Origin: Lyngbya confervoides BDU141951
Lineage (GTDB): Bacteria; Cyanobacteriota; Cyanobacteriia; Thermosynechococcales; Thermosynechococcaceae
DNA length: 64,000 nt
Assembly (NCBI RefSeq): GCF_000817775.3
Contig: NZ_JTHE03000004.1
Coordinates: 35,651 to 99,650, forward strand
Reading direction: 5' to 3'
Made by a program: the position numbers and the translations under genes. The notes beneath the pieces were generated by a model that ran no database searches, was not told where the DNA came from, and worked only from the letters and a program-made list of their open reading frames with translations. Position 1 is the first letter of the stretch. Every line of letters begins with the position of its first letter. Shown here in pieces: positions 38,001 through 46,608 of the stretch.

Positions 38001-38657
38001 CTGCTGATCGGGATCCTCAGGAAGCTGAATTTCCGTTTGCCGAGACAGAAACTTAACCGCATCCGTCATCAGCTCCGCTAGGGGCGGGGCATTGCGGAGC
38101 GATCGCCACAGGACAAATTCGTACTCCGCCTGCACCGCCTGGGCCAGGCGCACAGCTAGCGCCGTTTTACCAATTCCCCCCATGCCCAGGAGCATCACCA
38201 ATCGGCAATTCTCTTGCAATACCCAGCTTTGTAACTGCTGCAGGTCCGCTTCCCGGCCGAAAAAAGATTCAGACTCTGTGGCATCGCCCCAATCGCGCAG
38301 GGAACTGTAGGCCAGCTGATAGGTTTGTTCCGGCTGCGTCCCCCAGTCTTCGCAGCCGAGCGAAGACTGGGGGAAATCGCGTAAATACTGATGGCCAATC
38401 CGTTCAAGCGCGCTGCGAAAATTCTTCTTGCTCACCTTTTCTTCCAGCACCTGGGACAGCAGCCGCCACAGCTTTGGCCCCACATCTTTTTTGAGGTACT
38501 GACAGGTGTAATTGTAATCTTCCGCAATTTCTTCGTATTTTTGCCCCGCCCAAGCCCCCCGCAGCACTGCCACATCAATATCGCGCAGATGCTTGTGGGT
38601 TTTGCGGGAAACCAAGGTGTCAACAACACCAATCAGCTCATCAAGATGCACAGCCAT
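35019..38657 (-). CDS. STAND NTPase with N-terminal HTH-like domain and 14 WD40 repeats
   Basis: 1212 residues. Residues 1-95 resemble the cyanobacterial vMAP-type helical domain (LRGAWAGQKYEEIAEDYNY, VGPKLWRLLSQVLEEKVSKKNFRSALER). An NB-ARC/STAND NTPase follows with P-loop GMGGIGKT at 158-165, and a Walker-B type segment RCLIVLDNLES near residue 240. A helical region with pentapeptide-like runs (LDLSGLDLSYL, VEAELNQVNLQATDLS) precedes fourteen WD40 repeats, which I count from about residue 590 to 1190. The last one is divergent. WD40/STAND proteins act as ligand-triggered oligomerising sensors. No effector domain is visible. A Crp-type gene follows 93 bases downstream. Confidence 0.88.
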   Translation of the reverse strand: MAVHLDELIGVVDTLVSRKTHKHLRDIDVAVLRGAWAGQKYEEIAEDYNYTCQYLKKDVGPKLWRLLSQVLEEKVSKKNFRSALERIGHQYLRDFPQSSLGCEDWGTQPEQTYQLAYSSLRDWGDATESESFFGREADLQQLQSWVLQENCRLVMLLGMGGIGKTALAVRLAQAVQAEYEFVLWRSLRNAPPLAELMTDAVKFLSRQTEIQLPEDPDQQIGRLLHYLRQSRCLIVLDNLESILASETTVGRYLPSYQDYRRLFQAVGEQPHQSTLLVTSREKTREVGILESVAGPVRTWVMPGLDLASTRSIFRSKGCYGVEAEALEAITEHYGGNPLALKIVAAAIQDLAGGDAAELMPFLRQGFLQFEDIDDVLTRQFNRLSVAEQQVLYWLAINREPLSLPDLMQDLIADAVIRQITEVIQSLTRRSLLEHHRHRLSLQPVVMEYITNRLVQGMSEDILQGQLGRLQTYALVKATSKDYVKQAQHRFILRPVIDMILTHLETNRQVEAKLRSLFQRLRETAQGQAGYGAGNLMNLMRSLHLDLSGLDLSYLTVWQADLVEAELNQVNLQATDLSKSVFTSVLNATVALAFSPDGRYLAMGHGDNRLRIREVDQFREWHICTGHSNWVSSLTFSPDAQTVVSGSLDQTLRFWDVDSGACLRILEGHSGWIWTVAFSPDGQLLASAGSDCTIRLWSVATGECLQVWEVEGGWIWSVAFSPDGRQLVSGGDDSLVRIWDITQGICLHELSGHSSRVSTVAYSPEGQFIASASFDQTIRIWERQSLSCTQTLLGHGHTVLSLAMAPSLDPDLASEETPLLASSSQDFTVRLWNYQTGQCLKTLQGHPSGVWAVAFHPQGEVIASCSNDGMVKLWDVKTGQSLRTLRGFSAGIKAMAIVGPISLDQWWVATGGDDEQVKLWNLEQRRCDQRLTGHSRWVRGLAAHGQKLASCGNDGTVRVWDCEQGKVIKVLRGHTNMVYTVAFSPDGSLLASGSDDQTVRLWDVQTLEPPQVLPHEARVWSVQFSPDQQWLATGCDDASIRLWRLTSLTCEQVLLGHGNLVAGLAFTADGHYLMSASDDRTVRVWNLRTLRCDRILTGHQATVWSVALSPSGDRLASGSFDQSVRIWDWRSGDCLQTLVGVEGEVWAVRFTPDGQSLISAAQDGTLTIWDVMTGKRQHTLCDRRPYEQLNIRDATGLTAAQRSSLRILGAVEG

Positions 38658-38949
38658 GGATCATTCAGGCGGAAGGGTTCACTTCTTTTGAGTGTGACGG
38701 ATCAAGCCAGAACTCTACAATGCTTTTGACCTCCAAATTGTGTTCACAGCGGAGACTCGTTTTGGGCCGCAGACCCTGGTTTGCTGACAAACGGATGACT
38801 TTTCCCCCTTCATCCTCCCCAATCCAGCCCCCTAGTCGGACCCGGGACTCTCTGCACAAGACTTCAGGTATCGCCTTGGAGGCGGAGGCATTGTGAGCTA
38901 GAATTGTTAAGCATTTTTTACAATTTGACGCATTAATGTAGGTACCCCT

Positions 38950-40743
38950 ATGAGTCTTCCCATTCGCAATGTGGCGATTATTGCCCACGTTGACCACGGC
39001 AAAACCACGCTGGTTGATGCGCTGCTCAAGCAAGCCGGAACCTTTCGCGAGGGGGAAGACATTCCAGACTGCGTCATGGATTCCAACGATCTAGAGCGCG
39101 AACGGGGCATCACCATTTTGTCGAAGAACACCGCCGTTCGCTACCAAGACACCCTGATTAACATCGTCGACACTCCTGGTCACGCGGATTTTGGGGGTGA
39201 GGTGGAACGCGTCCTCGGCATGGTCGATGGCTGTCTGCTGATTGTGGATGCCAATGAAGGCCCCATGCCCCAAACACGGTTCGTCCTCAAGAAAGCCCTG
39301 GAAAAGGGCCTGCGCCCCATTGTTTTTGTGAACAAAATTGATCGTCCCCAGGCTACGCCCCATATTGCCATCGACAAAGTTCTAGATCTCTTTCTGGAAC
39401 TCGGGGCTGATGACGATCAGTGTGACTTCCCCTATCTCTTCGGCTCCGGACTTTCGGGCTTTGCCAAAGCCACCTTAGAAGAGGACAGCGAAGACATGCG
39501 GCCGCTGTTCGAAGCGCTGCTCAAGCTGGTTCCGCCACCGGCGGGCGATCCTGACAAGCCCCTGCAAATTCAGGTCACGACCCTGGATTATTCAGACTAT
39601 CTAGGCCGGATCGTGATTGGGAAAATCCATAACGGCACCATCCAGGCAGGTCAGCAAGCCGCGCTAATGCGCGAAGACGGATCTATTGTTAAGGCTAAGG
39701 TGTCAAAACTCCTCGGGTTTGAGGGGCTGCGCCGAATCGAGCTGGAAACGGCTGCAGCTGGCAATCTTGTGGCGATCGCAGGGTTTGCCGATGCCAATAT
39801 TGGCGAAACCATCACCGACCCCAATGATCCCCAAGCCCTGCCGCTGATCAAGGTGGATGAGCCCACGCTGTCGATGAATTTCTGCGTTAATGATTCGCCC
39901 TTTGCTGGCAAGGAAGGCCAGTACGTTACCTCCCGTCAGGTCCGCGATCGCCTCCTGCGCGAGCTAGAGACCAACGTCGCCCTGCGAGTGGTAGAAACCG
40001 ACTCACCCGACAAGTTTGCGGTTTCGGGGCGAGGAGAGCTACACCTGGGCATCTTAATTGAAACCATGCGTCGTGAAGGCTACGAGTTTCAGGTCTCCCA
40101 GCCCCAGGTCATTTTCCGAGAGGTGAACGGCCAACCCTGCGAGCCCTTTGAATACCTGGTTCTGGATGTACCCGAAGATGCCGTGGGTAGCTGTATTGAG
40201 CGACTCGGCCAGCGAAAAGGGGAAATGCAGGACATGCAGTTAGGGGGGAACGGGCGCGCCCAGCTGGAGTTTGTCATTCCAGCCCGGGGGCTGATTGGCT
40301 TCCGCGGCGATTTCATGCGCATTACCCGAGGGGATGGCATTATGAACCACAGCTTTTTGGAATACCGACCCCTGGTGGGAGAAATTAGCGCTCGTCGTAA
40401 TGGCGTTCTCATCGCCTTTGAAGAGGGTGTTGCCACCTTCTATGCGCTGAAGAATGCAGAGGACCGAGGCGTCTTTTTTATTGAACCCGGCACCAAGGTT
40501 TACAAGGGCATGATCATTGGCGAGAACAACCGTCCCCAAGATCTAGAACTCAACGTGTGTAAAACCAAGCAGCTCACCAACCATCGCAGCGCCACCGGAG
40601 ACGAGCTAGTCCAGCTCCAAACTCCCGTTGAGATGAGTCTAGAGCGGGCCCTGGAGTACATCGGCCCGGATGAACTAGTGGAGGTTACACCAGAATCCAT
40701 TCGGCTGCGAAAAATGCCCAACCGAAAACTAGCTAAACGTTAA
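38950..40743 (+). CDS. typA: Translational GTPase TypA/BipA
   Basis: 597 residues, the family size. GTPase motifs: G1 [11 protein letters not shown]2 region RGITI, G3 [14 protein letters not shown] and G4 VNKIDRP, then EF-G-like domains and the TypA-specific C-terminal part ([33 protein letters not shown]). TypA binds 70S ribosomes and is needed for stress-adapted translation. The upstream region 38658-38949 carries no gene. A strong terminator follows at 40791. Confidence 0.97.
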   Translation: MSLPIRNVAIIAHVDHGKTTLVDALLKQAGTFREGEDIPDCVMDSNDLERERGITILSKNTAVRYQDTLINIVDTPGHADFGGEVERVLGMVDGCLLIVDANEGPMPQTRFVLKKALEKGLRPIVFVNKIDRPQATPHIAIDKVLDLFLELGADDDQCDFPYLFGSGLSGFAKATLEEDSEDMRPLFEALLKLVPPPAGDPDKPLQIQVTTLDYSDYLGRIVIGKIHNGTIQAGQQAALMREDGSIVKAKVSKLLGFEGLRRIELETAAAGNLVAIAGFADANIGETITDPNDPQALPLIKVDEPTLSMNFCVNDSPFAGKEGQYVTSRQVRDRLLRELETNVALRVVETDSPDKFAVSGRGELHLGILIETMRREGYEFQVSQPQVIFREVNGQPCEPFEYLVLDVPEDAVGSCIERLGQRKGEMQDMQLGGNGRAQLEFVIPARGLIGFRGDFMRITRGDGIMNHSFLEYRPLVGEISARRNGVLIAFEEGVATFYALKNAEDRGVFFIEPGTKVYKGMIIGENNRPQDLELNVCKTKQLTNHRSATGDELVQLQTPVEMSLERALEYIGPDELVEVTPESIRLRKMPNRKLAKR

Positions 40744-40790
40744 GCTGGATCACTTTTCCGCTCAGCGTTGCCTTAAAACGGATCGGATTC

Positions 40791-40824
40791 GAACTGCTCG
40801 TTCAAGAGCAGTTCTTTTTTTTTT
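40791..40824 (+). terminator. Strong Rho-independent terminator after typA
   Basis: GAACTGCTC (40791-40799) and GAGCAGTTC (40806-40814) form a perfect 9-base stem around a six-base loop, followed by ten T (40815-40824). Confidence 0.97.
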
Positions 40825-41009
40825 AGGGAAACCTCTGGGTCCTTCGCTGACCTCTCGGCATTGGTTTCCGGAGGCAAGGGACCGCCAGTTCGCCCGGAGT
40901 CAAGCCACTAGAGGGACTTAATACTTCGTTTCTTTTTGTTACAAAATGTAATATAGTGGACATGCCCCGTTTTTCCATGGGCCGACCTCAGAATCTTCCC
41001 CGCTGAGGC

Positions 41010-42230
41010 ATGGACCTCAGCCAGGAACGTGCATTGTTGAACTCTTTTTCCCTTGTGACGACTCCCTCTCCCATGGCCAGCATCACTGCTGCACCCCTGC
41101 GGATGGACTTGAGTCAAAAGCTGGCTCAACTGCAAGCCACTCAGGAAAAAATGCTGGCCCTAGTGGGCTATGATCTCTGGGCGCCCCTTTCCACCTTGCA
41201 GATCTGTCTTGAAAGCTTGGCTGACTCGGATCTGTACGGCGAGGACAACCGGGGTCAACTCACGGAACTGGGGTTCGATAGTATTCAGCATCTGCAGGCT
41301 TTATTTCAGCGATTTTTGAGCCTAGCCCATCACAGGGACGACGCCCTGTATCGCCATTCCCAGTCTCTCCAGAACAGCCTCCAGCAGATTATTCAAACCT
41401 TTGAACGGCGCAAGATTGCCCCCCCGTCTTTGCCGCCCGGCCCGGAGCCTCCAGTACCGGCTGATCAGGAAGAAGAGTTTTTAAAGCATCAGGTCAATGT
41501 CTACGAACATACCCACCGCAATCTAATTGCCATTGTCGGCCATGAACTTCGGACCCCGCTCACCTCAGTAGAGGTGTGTTTGGAAACCTTAGACAGTTTT
41601 CCAGATATGGCGCCGGCAATTCGCCAAACCATGCTAGATACAGCTTTGCAAGATATCGATCGGCTTCACCGACTACTTCGTGATTGTTTCAGTCTCACCC
41701 GTTTAAAGCAATCACAGATCTGTCCGCTTGACGACGTGGTCCATTTACCAGAACTTCTGGATCTGGTCATTGTTGGGGTGAAAGGACGATATCCCGCACC
41801 CCCCCAGATTTGCCTGGGGTTGCGTGAAGTCTTCCCTCCTCTTCGCTTTGATGGCGATCGCCTCATGGAAGCCCTCAATCGCCTGTTGGATAACGCCTGT
41901 AAGTTTACTGACCCGTCGGGACACATTACCGTGGAGGCGCACCTGAGATCTAGCGCAGGTTCCGGGGATCTGTCCTCCCCGACTTCCCCGCAGTTGGAGA
42001 TTATCGTGGCTGACACCGGGCGGGGAATCTCGCCTCAAAATCTGCGCGCCGTATTCAATTCCTTTTACCAAGAAGAGGATGCGCTGCAGCGCACCGCCGG
42101 GGGCACCGGAATTGGCCTGGCAATTTGCCGCAAGCTTGCCGAACAGTTAGGGGGTAAGATCTGGGCCAACTCCCCTGGACGCTGGCAAGGAACCGGGGTG
42201 CATCTGCTCATTCCCGTCCGGCTGGCCTGA
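41010..42230 (+). CDS. Sensor histidine kinase with duplicated, partly degenerate dimerisation domain
   Basis: 406 residues. The active H-box is VGHELRTPLTSVEVCLETL with His178. Downstream are the N-box LLDNACKFTD, G1 VADTGRGIS, F-box-like FYQEEDA and G2 GGTGIGLAICRK of the HATPase_c domain. Before it, residues 51-72 read VGYDLWAPLSTLQICLESL, which lines up with the active H-box but has Tyr54 in place of His. A Pro/Gly-rich linker and another helix (EEEFLKHQ) join them. No membrane or sensing domain is visible, so it may be cytoplasmic. No response regulator gene is adjacent. Confidence 0.85.
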   Translation: MDLSQERALLNSFSLVTTPSPMASITAAPLRMDLSQKLAQLQATQEKMLALVGYDLWAPLSTLQICLESLADSDLYGEDNRGQLTELGFDSIQHLQALFQRFLSLAHHRDDALYRHSQSLQNSLQQIIQTFERRKIAPPSLPPGPEPPVPADQEEEFLKHQVNVYEHTHRNLIAIVGHELRTPLTSVEVCLETLDSFPDMAPAIRQTMLDTALQDIDRLHRLLRDCFSLTRLKQSQICPLDDVVHLPELLDLVIVGVKGRYPAPPQICLGLREVFPPLRFDGDRLMEALNRLLDNACKFTDPSGHITVEAHLRSSAGSGDLSSPTSPQLEIIVADTGRGISPQNLRAVFNSFYQEEDALQRTAGGTGIGLAICRKLAEQLGGKIWANSPGRWQGTGVHLLIPVRLA

Positions 42231-42351
42231 GACTCATCCGCCAAATTGTTGCCAACTGTTGACAACCTCCCGGTCCTGTTTCGCCAGTTGTGTTATAGTC
42301 TCTAGTGTCCCACGAACAAAATCCCGTTCAGGAATTTAGGAGGTGATGCCC

Positions 42352-42423
42352 ATGCAAGATAGTAGTAAACGTATGGGTCTCCAAGTTGAAGTGAGCCGAC
42401 TGTGTGCCGGGGCTATTCTCTAA
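42352..42423 (+). CDS. 23-residue sORF with strong ribosome-binding site
   Basis: ATG at 42352 with AGGAGGTGAT centred nine bases upstream, a near-perfect Shine-Dalgarno site. It encodes a 23-residue peptide that starts MQDSSKRMGLQVEVSR and ends in a short hydrophobic segment; an earlier ATG at 42346 is too close to the ribosome-binding site. The codons overlap the 5' arm of the long stem described for this region. I know no matching family. Confidence 0.5.
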   Translation: MQDSSKRMGLQVEVSRLCAGAIL

Positions 42424-42508
42424 GAATCAATTCCTGTAGACCCTCTTCAGTCTAGGAATTGGCTGGGCTTCTCCCGGCAGTCAGGTTTCAACTTGAAGAT
42501 CCGCTAGA

Positions 42509-42557
42509 CCGCTCCCAACGAGTCCTCAAGGACTTCTGTTGGGAGCGGATAGTTTTT
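42509..42557 (+). terminator. Terminator of the small unit at 42338
   Basis: CCGCTCCCAAC (42509-42519) and GTTGGGAGCGG (42538-42548) form a perfect stem with an inner GAGTCCT/AGGACT extension, then a T run (42553-42557). Confidence 0.9.
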
Positions 42558-42665
42558 GGGGAGCATGATTGAGAAGGAGCGTTGGTGAAGAGATATTGTG
42601 CGTTCCCATTGTTTAAGATCCCAAACTTTGCCCAAGAGGAAGCTTGTTGATCAACGGGTAAAGGG

Positions 42666-44132
42666 CTACAGTCTCGCGCGCGGCGTGATCTTTTGACGCA
42701 GCTCCGTCTTAATGCGATTCAAGATAGAGGTCTGATCCAGGGTGCTGAGGATCTCGGATACCACAGCTTTCGGGCTGTGCTCGCCCCAGCATGCCCCCCG
42801 CACTAAATATTCCTTGGCAATTTGACCAATGGCATAGGAAGAGACGCCAGCCACGGCAGCTTGGGTCATGGCAACCGAGGCGTAGGGCACCAAAGAGACT
42901 CCTCCCGTTGCCGGTGCAGCCAACCCCAGCACGCCTTTCAAAGAACCCAGCCCCAAGGTTGCCAGTAACTCTGTTAAGCTCACGCCTCCCATGGCAATGG
43001 CAATGTTGCGCAGAAGCAACAGCGCGCCTTGACGGGTCATGGGTAATCCATAAAGTTTGGAGAGGGTTAAAATCATGGCCACGTCAATAACCAGGCTGCT
43101 CATGACGTCGACAATGGCCACAGGGTTGATTGCCGTTGCAATGGCCTTACTCATTGCACTGCGCCAGATGACTTGGCCAGCATTGCGATCGCGGATTTGG
43201 AGCTTTCTAGTGATAACGCGCTCTTGCACATCATCGGCAAAGAGCATCGTGTTCAATGCCACCAGCGCCTTGCCCTCCCGGTCCAGCACCTCTAAAATCT
43301 TGAGCTTTAAGTCTTCAATTTGCGGGGGGCCTGGCACCAGTTCTGCGCTCACACTTCCATCCCTATGCTGCACGGCCTGAGCCACCAAGGGGGCTGCTGC
43401 AGCCATGACAATTTCATCGGGAGAGAGTAATTCCTTGACGCGATCGTCGCGGATTTTCTTGTAAATCGCCTGCCGATCCACCTCTGGATATTGATCAATT
43501 TTGTTGAAGACCAGCAGAATGGGTTTGCTGTGACCTCGCAGGGCCGAGAGTGCTTCATACTCAACCCGCGTCATATCCCCGGCCACAATAAACAGAATCA
43601 AATCCGCCTGCTGCGCCACCTGGGTCGCCAACTGCTCGCGCGCCTCTCCATCCACTTCATCAATCCCTGGCGTATCAATCAGCTCAATTTGAGACTGCCC
43701 TTGACCCGGAAGACAGTATCGCCATAGGGGCATCTCTCCAGGAGCCTCGACTTGATGGGCCGGTTCCCAGGACGCGCGCTGGGTTTGGCGCGTCACGCCA
43801 TGGGTGGGTCCGGTGGCAAAAATAGTCTGTCCCAGCAGGGCATTCAGCAAGGAAGACTTACCCCGACTGACCATGCCAAACACAGCAATATGGACCCGGT
43901 CCGTCTCTAGCTTATGGAGCATGTGTTCCAGGGACTGGATATGGTCTTCCAACCCCGTGCGTTCGCGGGCCGTCAGGTCCAGTTTCCCTAACAGTCGCGC
44001 GAGGGAAGATTGGGCATGTTGATAACTCAAATCTGCCTGAGCTTGATCCAGTGCTTGAATTACCTCATCCCACTCATGATCTAGCCCCTCAAGGCCATCG
44101 GCAGCTGAGCCGAAGTTGTTGGAAGTTGTCAC
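42666..44132 (-). CDS. Dynamin-like/Era-like GTPase with DUF697-type C-terminal domain
   Basis: 488 residues. GTPase motifs: G1 GMVSRGKSSLLNALLG with P-loop at 86-93, G3 DTPGIDEVDG, and G4 FNKIDQYP. The N-terminal 80 residues are helical, and the C-terminal about 150 residues (AIATAINPVAIVDVMSSLVIDVAMILTL and the Gly/Leu-rich MGGVSLTELLATLGLGSLKG) have hydrophobic stretches like the DUF697 membrane-associated domain. Such proteins occur in most cyanobacteria with no fixed role; membrane remodelling is an inference from the fold. Confidence 0.85.
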   Translation of the reverse strand: MTTSNNFGSAADGLEGLDHEWDEVIQALDQAQADLSYQHAQSSLARLLGKLDLTARERTGLEDHIQSLEHMLHKLETDRVHIAVFGMVSRGKSSLLNALLGQTIFATGPTHGVTRQTQRASWEPAHQVEAPGEMPLWRYCLPGQGQSQIELIDTPGIDEVDGEAREQLATQVAQQADLILFIVAGDMTRVEYEALSALRGHSKPILLVFNKIDQYPEVDRQAIYKKIRDDRVKELLSPDEIVMAAAAPLVAQAVQHRDGSVSAELVPGPPQIEDLKLKILEVLDREGKALVALNTMLFADDVQERVITRKLQIRDRNAGQVIWRSAMSKAIATAINPVAIVDVMSSLVIDVAMILTLSKLYGLPMTRQGALLLLRNIAIAMGGVSLTELLATLGLGSLKGVLGLAAPATGGVSLVPYASVAMTQAAVAGVSSYAIGQIAKEYLVRGACWGEHSPKAVVSEILSTLDQTSILNRIKTELRQKITPRARL

Positions 44133-44392
44133 AGCGATTTCTATGGGTTAGGCCATCCTAGGTTTAGGGATTCTTTGTGCCCGGATGGCGGGGTGATGGA
44201 TGCTTTAATTTTAATAGTTTAGATTCAACCACTTAGGTCCACCCAGTCTCTTGCCCAGATCCCTGTGGTGAGGGCCGGTTCCTATTCAGGTTTCCTAATT
44301 TCAGGTTCTCCATGAGTTTGAACCCCCAATACAGGTTTTTATCCCCAATAGGGTAAGGTGGACGTTACCTAACCTTAGATCATCCCTGCACA

Positions 44393-45349
44393 ATGTCCTA
44401 CGAGCGCGAGAAAATCATCGCCATTGAAGCCGTTCTGGCTGCGACCCAACTGTGTGAGCAAGTGCGTCAGCAAATTTCCCCAGCCGCAATTGAAAAAAAA
44501 GATAAAAGCCCTGTGACCATTGCAGACTATGGGTCGCAGGCACTCATCTGTCGGGCTCTGGCCGAAGCGTTTCCCCAGGATCCGGTGATTGCGGAGGAAG
44601 AGGCCGCCGCCCTCGGTAGTGCCGAGATGAAACTGCAGCTCCAGCAGGTTACAGACTCTATCCGCCAGGTTATTCCAACGGTGGTTCCAGCGGAAGTGCT
44701 GAACTGGATTGGTCACGGCAGCGCCCAGAGCGGGGACCGATATTGGACCTTAGACCCCATTGACGGGACCAAAGGATTCTTGCGCCAGGATCAGTATGCC
44801 GTAGCCTTAGCGCTCGTAGAAGCGGGCGAGATTAAAGTGGGGGTACTCAGCTGTCCGGCCTTAAGTCTAAACGGACTGGGCCCAGGACTGCTCTTTACCG
44901 CCGTACGAGGGGAAGGGGCCACCATGCGGTCTCTGGAAAACGAGGCCTCCCAACCCATTCAAGTGGCCCAGGGAACCCAAAATCTGCGCTTTGTCGAAAG
45001 CGTAGAATCCGGTCATGGGAATCAGTCGCAGCAAAGTGCCATTGCCCAAACCGTTGGCATTACTGCGCCCTCACTACGCATGGACTCCCAGGCCAAATAC
45101 GCAGCGGTGGCCACGGGAGAAGCCGCCCTTTACTTACGTCTGCCCTCCCCCAAAACGCCGGACTACCGCGAAAAAATTTGGGACCATGCCGCCGGAGTCA
45201 TTGTCGTAGAAGAAGCTGGTGGCAAAGTGACGGATATGTATGGTCAAAAACTAGACTTTACGCAGGGCGCCAAACTGGTTCATAACCAGGGCGTCATTGT
45301 GAGTAACGGTAGGCTTCATGACCAGGTCATTGCCGCCCTAGCCACCTAA
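44393..45349 (+). CDS. 3'(2'),5'-bisphosphate nucleotidase family (HAL2/CysQ-like)
   Basis: 318 residues, the length of HAL2-type enzymes, which dephosphorylate PAP in sulfur metabolism. The inositol monophosphatase fold motifs are VTIADYGSQALI (Asp-metal site), IAEEEAAAL (Glu), LDPIDGTKGFLRQDQYAVALALVE (D-P-x-D-G-T, near residue 122) and WDHAAGVIVVEEAGGKVTDMYG (second metal Asp). The GTKGF extension is typical of nucleotide rather than inositol phosphatases. An intergenic region of about 260 bases before it (44133-44392) has no gene. Confidence 0.88.
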   Translation: MSYEREKIIAIEAVLAATQLCEQVRQQISPAAIEKKDKSPVTIADYGSQALICRALAEAFPQDPVIAEEEAAALGSAEMKLQLQQVTDSIRQVIPTVVPAEVLNWIGHGSAQSGDRYWTLDPIDGTKGFLRQDQYAVALALVEAGEIKVGVLSCPALSLNGLGPGLLFTAVRGEGATMRSLENEASQPIQVAQGTQNLRFVESVESGHGNQSQQSAIAQTVGITAPSLRMDSQAKYAAVATGEAALYLRLPSPKTPDYREKIWDHAAGVIVVEEAGGKVTDMYGQKLDFTQGAKLVHNQGVIVSNGRLHDQVIAALAT

Positions 45350-45364
45350 CCTGACAGCCCTGCC

Positions 45365-45709
45365 CTATCCTCGGTCCGGTACTTCATCCACCCAAATGGA
45401 CGCACCTTGGAAAGGCACCAAATCGGCGGGGACTCCTGCAGTCACCACGGGAAAATCTCCGCCGGCGGGCGTGGCTACCCAACCACTATCTGGGGTTGCC
45501 AGGTAGCCCATGCATCCATGCATTAGGGAGTACACGACCACAATCCCGGCGGCCGAAATGCTCACGAGTGTTCCCGCAAACAATAGCGAAAAGTCTCGCC
45601 GCAAGAACGCCATAATCATCAGGCGCAGCGACCAGAGAGATAACCCAAGAACAGTAGAGAGGAGTATGAGCATAATTTTAATTATTGTAACAAAACTCCT
45701 CAGTGTCAC
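45365..45709 (-). CDS. Small membrane protein, unknown function
   Basis: 114 residues. Two to three hydrophobic segments cover residues 9-30 and about 41-62, then a Cys-containing turn and an acidic/Pro-rich soluble tail. It follows hisF on the same strand by 50 bases, so it may be transcribed with hisF. I do not recognise a family. Confidence 0.5.
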   Translation of the reverse strand: MTLRSFVTIIKIMLILLSTVLGLSLWSLRLMIMAFLRRDFSLLFAGTLVSISAAGIVVVYSLMHGCMGYLATPDSGWVATPAGGDFPVVTAGVPADLVPFQGASIWVDEVPDRG

Positions 45710-45759
45710 CCAGTCTCTTTGGGAAGCTTTTGTTTTATTTAAGATTTGTAAACTTCAGG

Positions 45760-46530
45760 TTAGGCGCCACGAATCGGTACGTGACGGTCTGCAAGGTGGG
45801 CTTTGATTTCAGCAATGGAAAGCTGCCCATAATGCAGGAGCGATGCTAGTAGGGCCGCTTCCGCATGCCCTTCCGTTAGCGCCGCATGGATATGCTGGCA
45901 GGTTCCTGCTCCCCCTGAGGCAATCACGGGAATCTGCACCTGCTGGGCAATGGCCCGGGTCAGGGCCAGATCATATCCAGCCTGGGTCCCATCTGCATCC
46001 ATGCTGGTCACCAGCAGTTCCCCGGCGCCTCGCTGCTCCACTTCCTGAGCCCAGGCAATGGCGTCGAGGCCCGTATTTTCCCGACCGCCCCGCACATAGA
46101 CATCCCAGCCCGGACGGTCCGGATCCTGGCGCCGCCTGGCATCGATAGCCACCACGATGCACTGCACGCCAAACCGTTCGCTGGCCTGATTCAGTAATTC
46201 AGGATTGCGCACCGCTGCCGAATTAATGCTCACCTTATCGGCTCCGGCCCTTAATAATTGTTTGATGGTTTCTAAGGATTGGATCCCACCACCAACGGTC
46301 AGGGGAATGAAGACTTCCTCTGCGGTTCGATAGACCACATCAAAAATAATGTTTCGATCTTCGTGGGTGGCGGTAATGTCTAAAAACACCAGCTCGTCGG
46401 CCCCAGCCTCGTTGTAGACCTTAGCCAGCTCAACGGGATCGCCTGCATCCCGAAGATTCACAAAGTTGATCCCCTTCACTACTCGTCCAGCCTTCACGTC
46501 TAAGCAGGGGAGAATTCGTTTCGCAAGCAT
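45760..46530 (-). CDS. hisF: Imidazole glycerol phosphate synthase subunit HisF
   Basis: 256 residues from ATG 46530, which begins [20 protein letters not shown] as in other HisF proteins; an in-frame ATG at 46572 adds 14 residues. HisF is the cyclase half of the synthase and makes imidazole glycerol phosphate and AICAR in histidine synthesis. Key catalytic Asp residues are in LPCLDVK and IVVAIDARR, and phosphate-binding loops are VGGGIQSLE and [11 protein letters not shown] small membrane protein gene follows. Confidence 0.97.
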   Translation of the reverse strand: MLAKRILPCLDVKAGRVVKGINFVNLRDAGDPVELAKVYNEAGADELVFLDITATHEDRNIIFDVVYRTAEEVFIPLTVGGGIQSLETIKQLLRAGADKVSINSAAVRNPELLNQASERFGVQCIVVAIDARRRQDPDRPGWDVYVRGGRENTGLDAIAWAQEVEQRGAGELLVTSMDADGTQAGYDLALTRAIAQQVQIPVIASGGAGTCQHIHAALTEGHAEAALLASLLHYGQLSIAEIKAHLADRHVPIRGA

Positions 46531-46608
46531 GGAGCGTCGTGGGAAAGGTACATTAGACATCTGTACAACCATATCAAAGTCCTAGCGCTGCGGATCACGG
46601 GAAAAAAC

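Larger units (their letters stand above)
42338..42557 (+). ncRNA. Putative stand-alone structured RNA with sORF and terminator
   Basis: This stretch has a strong ribosome-binding site (42338-42343, AGGAGG), a short ORF (42352-42423), and a nested set of complementary segments: CAAGTTGAA (42382-42390) with TTCAACTTG (42487-42495); GACTG (42398-42402) with CAGTC (42478-42482); GCCGGG (42406-42411) with CCCGGC (42473-42478); and CAATTCCT (42428-42435) with AGGAATTG (42454-42461). A clean terminator (42509-42557) follows. No plus-strand gene lies downstream, so it is not an ordinary leader. Whether it works as a peptide gene, as an RNA, or both is unknown. Confidence 0.55.

Noticed and set aside
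42300..42560. Glutamine riboswitch (glnA RNA) or T-box in the structured unit
   Set aside because: The CGTTCA is present but the conserved GGAAGTAGG-type core is not, and there is no downstream gene to control on the same strand.
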